Origin: Hyphomicrobiales bacterium
GTDB taxonomy: Bacteria > Pseudomonadota > Alphaproteobacteria > Rhizobiales > Rhizobiaceae
Length of the DNA: 17,816 nucleotides
NCBI GenBank assembly: GCA_015654965.1
Contig: JAATGD010000194.1
Coordinates: 1-17,816 of the forward strand
Direction: 5' to 3'
Shown: positions 13,118-17,816 of the stretch, piece after piece
Position numbering within the stretch: position 1 is the stretch's first letter
Layout: each line of letters begins with the position of its first letter
Made by a program: the position numbers and the translations under genes
Notes under the pieces: model-generated
What the model was told of the DNA's origin: nothing
Database searches by the model: none
What the model saw: only the letters and a program-made list of their open reading frames with translations

Positions 13118-13151
13118 ATGCCCGGTGTCAAAACCGGGCATTTTCTCTTTT
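13118..13151 (+). terminator. Rho-independent terminator of the rpsF-rplI operon
   Basis: ATGCCCGGT at 13118-13126 pairs with ACCGGGCAT at 13133-13141, loop GTCAAA, followed by TTTCTCTTTTC. A smaller hairpin GCCAG/CTGGC lies at 13049-13066 right after the rplI stop. Confidence 0.9.
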
Positions 13152-13380
13152 CAGAAGCGAAAAACTCCCTATTCTGTGTATTAGAGTAGATTGAAAGAGT
13201 GCAGACAGAATATCCGCGTTGCTTGGGGTCGGGCTTCTCAGGCCAATCGTTTTTTCATCGATTAACCGTGAAGACTGCCAGAAATCTGACGACAGGACGG
13301 CTCCCGTAAAAGAGCCATCTGCCCATGCAAAGATGCAGGACATGCGCCCGTTTCGATCTGCAAACGTGGAGGTGCAACCG
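13152..13380. other. cfa upstream region
   Basis: The frame of cfa stays open upstream to an ATG at 13219, but this part lacks a ribosome binding site and typical Cfa sequence. A possible promoter is TTTTCA at 13148-13153 with TATTCT at 13170-13175, spacer 16, partly overlapping the terminator tail. A small hairpin GGCTC (13299-13303) and GAGCC (13312-13316) lies in what would be the leader of about 200 bases. Confidence 0.35.
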
Positions 13381-14661
13381 ATGCATGCAATGCTGCGTAT
13401 CGCTCTTTCGCACATGATCAGGACCGGTGACCTTACCGTCACCGATTGCGAAGGGGCGCAATTTCAATTTGGCGACAAGAGTGGCGCGCCTGTCCATATT
13501 CATTTCAAGACAAAACATGCAGAACGCGCCATCGCCTTCGACCCCGAACTCAAACTCGCCGAATGTTTCATGGATGGCGAGATCGATTTTCCGCAAGGCG
13601 ATATCTACGAATTTCTCCGAATCGTCTTTGAAAATACCGGCCCGACGGCTGCAACCGAGCCGTGGATGCGCGTTTTAGGGAAAATGCGGATTTTCTTCCG
13701 CCGTTTCCAGCAGATGAACACCATCAGCCGCTCCTCCTCCAATATCAGGCGTCATTACGACCTTTCGGGCGAGCTTTATGACCTGTTCCTCGACCCCGAC
13801 AAGCAATATTCCTGCGCCTATTTTGAAACACCCGACGCAACGCTTGGAGAAGCGCAACTCGCTAAAAAACGCCATATCGCGGCAAAACTTCTGGCTCGTG
13901 AAGGCGACAGGATACTCGATATCGGCTGCGGCTGGGGCGGCATGGGGCTTTATCTCGCCCGTCATCTTAGAGCCGATGTGACGGGCGTGACGCTCTCGCA
14001 GGAACAGTATGCCATTGCCAATAAGCGTGCCACTGAGGAAGGTCTTGGGGATCGTGCAAAATTCCACCTGACCGATTATCGCGCACTTGATGACAGTTTC
14101 GACCGCATCGTCTCGGTCGGCATGTTCGAGCATGTGGGCATTGGCCATTTCGACGAATATTTCGAGCATGTGGCGCGGCTTTTAAAACCCGATGGCGTAT
14201 TCCTGCTCCATTCCATCGGTCGCGCCGATGGTCCCGGCGCGACCAATCCTTTCATTCGCAAATATATCTTTCCCGGCGGCTATATTCCCGCGCTTTCCGA
14301 AGTGCTTCCGGCGATTGAAAAAGCCGGTCTATACGTCACCGACATCGAAATCTTGCGGCTGCATTATGCGCAAACGCTCAAAGCATGGCGTGAAGCCTTC
14401 ATGGCCAATCGCGAACGTGCCAAGGCGCTTTATGATGAGCGTTTCTGCCGCATGTGGGAATTTTATCTCGCGGCTTCGGAAAGCGCCTTCCGCTGGCAGA
14501 ATATGAATGTGTTCCATATCCAGATCGCCCATAAACAGGAGGCGGTGCCGCTGACGCGCAACTATATCGAGGCGGCGGAAAAGCGTCTCAAGCGTCTCGA
14601 CAGCGCACCGAAGGGGGCCAATAGCGAGACGCAGGCGGCGCAAAAGCGCGTCAAGGCCTGA
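13381..14661 (+). CDS. cfa: Cyclopropane-fatty-acyl-phospholipid synthase family protein
   Basis: Cfa enzymes add a methylene from SAM across double bonds of membrane phospholipids, forming cyclopropane acids that help against acid and stationary-phase stress. The 426-residue protein has the SAM motif LDIGCGWGGMG at 179-189, and residues equivalent to the E. coli active site: C145 (YSCAYFE), E250 (GMFEHVG), H277 (LLHSIG), Y329 (LHYAQTL) and C356 (ERFCRMW). NIRRHYDLSGELYDLFLDP starts the catalytic domain and the first 110 residues form the N-terminal domain. The ATG at 13381 has GGAGGTG at 13368-13374; the open frame runs 54 codons further upstream to 13219 but without a ribosome binding site. 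In the Brucella group such synthases make dihydrosterculic/lactobacillic acid. It follows the ribosomal operon but has its own transcription unit. Confidence 0.93.
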   Translation: MHAMLRIALSHMIRTGDLTVTDCEGAQFQFGDKSGAPVHIHFKTKHAERAIAFDPELKLAECFMDGEIDFPQGDIYEFLRIVFENTGPTAATEPWMRVLGKMRIFFRRFQQMNTISRSSSNIRRHYDLSGELYDLFLDPDKQYSCAYFETPDATLGEAQLAKKRHIAAKLLAREGDRILDIGCGWGGMGLYLARHLRADVTGVTLSQEQYAIANKRATEEGLGDRAKFHLTDYRALDDSFDRIVSVGMFEHVGIGHFDEYFEHVARLLKPDGVFLLHSIGRADGPGATNPFIRKYIFPGGYIPALSEVLPAIEKAGLYVTDIEILRLHYAQTLKAWREAFMANRERAKALYDERFCRMWEFYLAASESAFRWQNMNVFHIQIAHKQEAVPLTRNYIEAAEKRLKRLDSAPKGANSETQAAQKRVKA

Positions 14662-14672
14662 CACGCTTTTGC
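14640..14672 (+). terminator. Hairpin over the cfa stop codon
   Basis: GCAAAAGCG at 14640-14648 pairs with CGCTTTTGC at 14664-14672, and inside it GTCA at 14650-14653 pairs with TGAC at 14659-14662, with one C/A mismatch between the two stems. The stop codon lies inside the loop side of the stem. No T run follows, so it may protect the message end rather than terminate. Confidence 0.5.
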
Positions 14673-14691
14673 ATCAAAACAAATGTCAAAA

Positions 14692-14720
14692 CTGTGAATC
14701 GCTGTGAATCACGGTATAGT
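14692..14720 (+). promoter_or_regulatory. Candidate dnaB promoter with a tandem repeat
   Basis: TATAGT at 14715-14720 is a good -10; the hexamer 17 bases upstream is CTGTGA at 14692-14697, a weak -35. CTGTGAATC occurs twice (14692-14700 and 14702-14710), filling the spacer with a 10-bp direct repeat, one helical turn. The dnaB start is about 90 bases downstream. Confidence 0.5.
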
Positions 14721-14812
14721 TTGCTTCCTCCAGCAAGATTCGTTTAAGTCCGCGTTGCGTTTGGTTTCACTTCAGTGCTTTCTGAAACGATCAGGGACAG
14801 GATTTGAGAATC

Positions 14813-16318
14813 ATGGCGGAAGCGGCAATACGCAAACTCGATGATGCGCGGGCGCAGAAAGACGCGCTCTATCGCGAGGCACCACACAATATCGAAGCCG
14901 AACAGGCGCTGCTCGGCGCGATCCTGATCAATAATGATGCCTTTTACCGCGTCTCGGATTTTTTAAAACCCACGCATTTTTTCGAGCCGCTGCATCGCCG
15001 CGTCTATGAGGTCGCAACCGATCTCATCCGCATCGGCAAGATGGCCAATCCGGTGACGATGAAAAACTTCCTGCCGACCGAAGGCACGGTGGGCGATCTC
15101 ACCATCTTCCAATATGTGCAGCGTCTCGCGGTCGAAGCTGTCACCATCATCAATGCCGAGGATTATGGCCGCGCCATTTATGATCTGGCGACGCGGCGCG
15201 CGCTGATCGGCATTGGCGAGGACATGGTCAATGTCGCCTATGACGCGCCGGTCGATAACGCCCCGCAGGAGCAGATCGAGGACGCCGAGCGCCGCCTGTT
15301 CGAGCTGGCGGAAACCGGCCGTTATGACGGAGGATTCCAGTCATTCAAGGATGCGGTCGTCACGGCTGTGGACATGGCCAATGCCGCCTTCATGCGCGAC
15401 GGGCACCTGTCGGGTGTTTCAACCGGCATCAACATGCTTGATAACAAGATGGGCGGTTTGCAGCCTTCGGACCTTATCATCCTCGCCGGACGCCCGGGCA
15501 TGGGCAAGACCTCGCTTGCCACCAATATCGCGTTTAATATAGCCAATAGCTATGAGCCGGACCAGCAGGCCGATGGTACCATCAAGGCCAAGAATGGCGG
15601 CGTGGTCGGTTTCTTCTCGCTCGAAATGTCCGCCGAACAGCTCGCCACCCGTATCATTTCCGAGCAGACGGAAGTCTCCTCTTCAAAGATCAGGCGTGGT
15701 GACATCACCGAGGCGGATTTCGAGAAACTCGTTGCCTGCTCGCAGCATATGCAGAAAATCCCGCTCTATATCGACCAGACGGGTGGTATTTCGATTGCGC
15801 AATTGGCGGCGCGCGCGCGGCGTCTCAAACGCCAGCGCGGGCTCGACGTTCTGGTGATCGACTATGTGCAGCTGATGACCGGCTCATCGAAAGCCTCGTC
15901 GCAGAACCGCGTTCAGGAAATCACCGAAATCACCACGGGGCTGAAGGCGCTGGGCAAGGAACTCAACGTTCCCATCATCGCGCTGTCGCAGCTCTCGCGT
16001 CAGGTCGAAAGCCGTGACGACAAGCGTCCGCAGCTTTCGGACTTGCGTGAATCCGGCTCCATCGAGCAGGATGCCGACGTGGTGCTGTTCGTCTTTCGCG
16101 AGGAATATTACGTCAAGAACCTTGAGCCGCGCGATGAGTTCGATCCGAAATACGAGGAATGGAAACAGCATTTCGAGAAGGTCAAGGGCACGGCGGATGT
16201 GATCATCGCCAAGCAGCGCCATGGCCCGACCGGCACGGTAAAACTGTCGTTCCAGGCGGAATTTACCCGCTTTGCGGATCTGGCCGAAGGCAGCTACCTG
16301 CCCGAACAATACGAATAG
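14813..16318 (+). CDS. dnaB: Replicative DNA helicase DnaB
   Basis: DnaB is the hexameric 5'-3' helicase at the replication fork, loaded at oriC and acting with DnaG primase. The 501-residue protein has the N-terminal domain from about 23 (REAPHNIEAEQALLGAILI) to 125, a linker helix, and a RecA-type ATPase domain. Walker A is GRPGMGKT at 226-233, catalytic E271 lies in FFSLEMS, Walker B is LVIDY at 347-351, and the arginine finger region is AKQRHGPTG with R469. Residues about 247-263 (YEPDQQADGTIKAKNG) are a short insertion after the Walker A helix compared with E. coli, and 431-456 is a charged insertion. There is no intein. The ATG at 14813 is chosen over TTG at 14804; AGGA lies 10 bases upstream. 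Confidence 0.97.
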   Translation: MAEAAIRKLDDARAQKDALYREAPHNIEAEQALLGAILINNDAFYRVSDFLKPTHFFEPLHRRVYEVATDLIRIGKMANPVTMKNFLPTEGTVGDLTIFQYVQRLAVEAVTIINAEDYGRAIYDLATRRALIGIGEDMVNVAYDAPVDNAPQEQIEDAERRLFELAETGRYDGGFQSFKDAVVTAVDMANAAFMRDGHLSGVSTGINMLDNKMGGLQPSDLIILAGRPGMGKTSLATNIAFNIANSYEPDQQADGTIKAKNGGVVGFFSLEMSAEQLATRIISEQTEVSSSKIRRGDITEADFEKLVACSQHMQKIPLYIDQTGGISIAQLAARARRLKRQRGLDVLVIDYVQLMTGSSKASSQNRVQEITEITTGLKALGKELNVPIIALSQLSRQVESRDDKRPQLSDLRESGSIEQDADVVLFVFREEYYVKNLEPRDEFDPKYEEWKQHFEKVKGTADVIIAKQRHGPTGTVKLSFQAEFTRFADLAEGSYLPEQYE

Positions 16319-16330
16319 CGGCTGGGGTTG

Positions 16331-16633
16331 TTATAGCCCCGCCATGCGCAACAGCGCGACACAGGCAACACCCAAAAATGTTGCCGCCAGAAGCGGCAGG
16401 CGCAGGGCTGTGAGAGCTGTGAGCGCACAGGCGATGGTTTCGGCCCAGCCCGTGGCAAGTGCTGTGGGTGCGACCACCGCCATCAGCACGGCGGGCGGGA
16501 TCGCGCCCAATATATCCTGCATACGCACCGACATGCGCACATGCCGCACCAGCAGAATGCCGGCGATGCGTGTCACGGCAGTGGCACCCGCCATGGCGAG
16601 AATGGCGAGCAGCGTGGTGATGTCGAGGCTCAT
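16331..16633 (-). CDS. azlD: AzlD-family branched-chain amino-acid transport subunit
   Basis: AzlD is the small partner of AzlC; the pair exports branched-chain amino acids or analogues (azaleucine resistance in Bacillus, YgaZH valine export in E. coli). This 100-residue membrane protein has four hydrophobic segments (TTLLAILAMAGATAVTRIAG, ILGAIPPAVLMAVVAPTALA, WAETIACALTALTAL, PLLAATFLGVACVALLRMAG) and the family pattern with R in VTRIAG. The ATG at 16633 overlaps the azlC stop in ATGA, with GGGGGAG upstream, so translation is coupled. The stop lies 12 bases from the convergent dnaB stop, with only a weak GGGG/CCCC hairpin between. Confidence 0.87.
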   Translation of the reverse strand: MSLDITTLLAILAMAGATAVTRIAGILLVRHVRMSVRMQDILGAIPPAVLMAVVAPTALATGWAETIACALTALTALRLPLLAATFLGVACVALLRMAGL

Positions 16634-17322
16634 GGCGTGTTCTCCCCCGCCCCTTTTCCGCCATGGGAAGCTGCGACCAGCAATCCGGCAACCGCACCCG
16701 CCGCGATATACCACACGCCGGGCAGGTAATGATGGGTGGCGACAGCCGCAAAACCGCTTGCGAGCAGGACGAGGCCAGTCTGCGGGCCTTTCCAGAATTT
16801 CATGATCAGAACGATGAAGACGGCGGGAAAGGCGAAATCAAGCCCGATCACCGCCGGATCGCCCAGCGTATTTCCCACCAGCGCGCCCATAAGAGATGAC
16901 AAGACCCATGCGAGATAGAACGGCACGATGAGGCCCGCGAAATAGAGCGGCGTCAGCCAGGCGTCGCGCGCTTTCAATTCCGCCATCGCCCAGCTTTCAT
17001 CGGTCAGAAACAGCACGGCCAGATATTTGCGCCAGCCGGTAAAGGCCTGCATGTTGCGGCCAAGCGAGGCCGAAAGCAGAACGAAGCGCAGATTGACCAG
17101 AAAGGCGCCCAAGGCGACCGCCGACCAGCTTGCCGGATGGGTCCATATATCCATGGCGACGAATTGCGCGCTGCCGGCAAAGACCACCATGCTCATCAGG
17201 GTGATTTCGAGAGTCGACAGCCCCTTGGTGGCCGCGACCGCGCCATAAATGGCGCCAATGGGGATGACGGCGGCCACCAGCGGGACCATGGCGCGCATGC
17301 CAGATAAGAATTCCTTGCTCAT
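16630..17322 (-). CDS. azlC: AzlC-family branched-chain amino-acid exporter
   Basis: AzlC is the main channel subunit of the AzlCD exporter. The protein has about seven hydrophobic segments, the family block SMVVFAGSAQFVAMDIW at about 44-60, LVNLRFVLLSASLGRNMQ, and FLTDESWA, which are characteristic. With the start at 17322 (MSKEFLSGMRAMVPLV) it has 230 residues, the usual size. Upstream starts at 17385 (ATG) and 17439 (GTG) keep the frame open but lack ribosome binding sites and add non-family sequence; the 17322 site also has a weak one, so the start is not certain. It overlaps azlD by 4 bases and is divergent from radA, sharing the upstream region 17323-17468. Confidence 0.88.
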   Translation of the reverse strand: MSKEFLSGMRAMVPLVAAVIPIGAIYGAVAATKGLSTLEITLMSMVVFAGSAQFVAMDIWTHPASWSAVALGAFLVNLRFVLLSASLGRNMQAFTGWRKYLAVLFLTDESWAMAELKARDAWLTPLYFAGLIVPFYLAWVLSSLMGALVGNTLGDPAVIGLDFAFPAVFIVLIMKFWKGPQTGLVLLASGFAAVATHHYLPGVWYIAAGAVAGLLVAASHGGKGAGENTP

Positions 17323-17439
17323 GAACAGGGCTATAGCCGCTTCCTTTCCCGCCGTCTCTGATAAAAATGCATCCCGCCCGCCCATAGAGCGCGCGTCGCG
17401 ACCATAATACTTGATTCCTGTTTTGTTCTCATCTACCAC

Positions 17440-17457
17440 AAGGAGGGACCAAGAATG
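17440..17457 (+). promoter_or_regulatory. Strong ribosome binding site pointing to an out-of-frame ATG before radA
   Basis: AAGGAGG at 17440-17446 is the best Shine-Dalgarno in this region and lies 8 bases before ATG at 17455. That ATG opens a frame running to 17649 in a different phase from radA, which starts at 17469. The radA ATG itself has only AGGG about 5 bases upstream. A short leader peptide, a reinitiation arrangement, or simple slack spacing (22 bases) are the options. Confidence 0.6.
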
Positions 17458-17468
17458 ACAGGGATATC

Positions 17469-17816
17469 ATGGCCAAGGCGCGCATTCAGTTCATCTGCCA
17501 GAATTGTGGCTCCGTGCATACGCGCTGGGCGGGCAAGTGCGACTCATGCGGCGAATGGAACACGCTGGTCGAGGAAGGCACCAATAGCGGTATCGGCTCA
17601 GGTCCCGGCGCGATGCTGTCCAGGCGCAAGGGGCGGGCTGTGGCGCTGACTTCGCTTTCGGGCGACATCGAGGATGCGCCGCGCATCATTTCCGGCATCA
17701 ACGAACTCGACCGCGTGACAGGCGGCGGTTTCGTGCGCGGATCAGTGTTGCTCGTCGGCGGCGATCCGGGGATCGGCAAATCGACTCTCCTGATCCAGGC
17801 CGCGGCAGCGGTCGCC
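17469..17816 (+). CDS. radA: DNA repair protein RadA, N-terminal part (3' end outside window)
   Basis: RadA is a RecA-like ATPase that helps branch migration and processing of recombination intermediates. The 116 residues in the window begin MAKARIQFICQNCG. The zinc finger is C10, C13, C24 and C27 (FICQNCG, GKCDSCGEW), followed by a linker and the ATPase domain start (RIISGINELDRVTGGGFVRGSVLLVGG). Walker A is GGDPGIGKST at 97-106. The frame stays open to the last base of the window. The ATG at 17469 gives the standard family N-terminus. It is divergent from azlC; a -10-like CATAAT lies at 17403-17408 with no clear -35. Confidence 0.95.
   Translation, partial: MAKARIQFICQNCGSVHTRWAGKCDSCGEWNTLVEEGTNSGIGSGPGAMLSRRKGRAVALTSLSGDIEDAPRIISGINELDRVTGGGFVRGSVLLVGGDPGIGKSTLLIQAAAAVA

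Noticed and set aside
13219..13380. N-terminal extension of cfa by 54 codons
   Set aside because: The frame is open, but the strong GGAGGTG site sits just before ATG 13381, which gives the normal family N-terminus.
15556..15610. The extra segment in DnaB as an intein or insertion
   Set aside because: It is only about 17 residues, without splicing motifs, and sits in a loop that varies in alphaproteobacterial DnaB.

Overview
The window looks like a stretch of the main chromosome of an alphaproteobacterium of the Brucella/Ochrobactrum group (Rhizobiales). This rests on gene order (fabD-fabG-acpP-fabF-mltG-yicC-gmk next to rpsF-rpsR-DUF2232-rplI), on the protein sequences as I remember those families, on base composition, and on palindromic intergenic repeats typical of Rhizobiales. 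No search was run, so the genus is an inference. Almost everything here is conserved housekeeping; I see no phage, insertion sequence, CRISPR array, tRNA or rRNA.

Layout. 1-558 (+) is the 3' end of tldD. 559-1088 (+) is a small accessory pair: a 48-residue one-helix membrane protein whose stop codon directly abuts the start of a barstar-like protein, preceded by three 17-bp direct repeats. 1085-2958 holds a LysR-type regulator (-) and a divergent aldo/keto reductase of the YdbC/PdxI type (+), with an inverted repeat between them. 3031-10254 (-) is the large lipid and envelope block, transcribed fabD, fabG, acpP, fabF, mltG, yicC, gmk. It is broken into sub-units by hairpins and palindromic repeats: fabD-fabG are tightly coupled, acpP and fabF each have long upstream gaps, a terminator separates fabF from mltG and another separates mltG from yicC-gmk.

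10604-13044 (+) is the ribosomal-protein operon rpsF, rpsR, a DUF2232 membrane protein and rplI, ending at a strong terminator. 13381-14661 (+) is a cyclopropane-fatty-acid synthase, 14813-16318 (+) is the replicative helicase dnaB, 16331-17322 (-) is an AzlD/AzlC branched-chain amino-acid exporter pair, and 17469 to the end (+) is the 5' part of radA.

How it fits together: FabD, FabG, AcpP and FabF are core type II fatty-acid synthesis. MltG sets glycan strand length in the growing wall, Gmk supplies GDP and YicC is a ribonuclease. Cfa modifies the finished phospholipids. S6, S18 and L9 build the ribosome, and DnaB and RadA serve replication and recombination. The least explained parts are the membrane-peptide/barstar pair with its repeats, the repeat family scattered through the fab block, and the start region of radA, where the best ribosome binding site points at an out-of-frame ATG.
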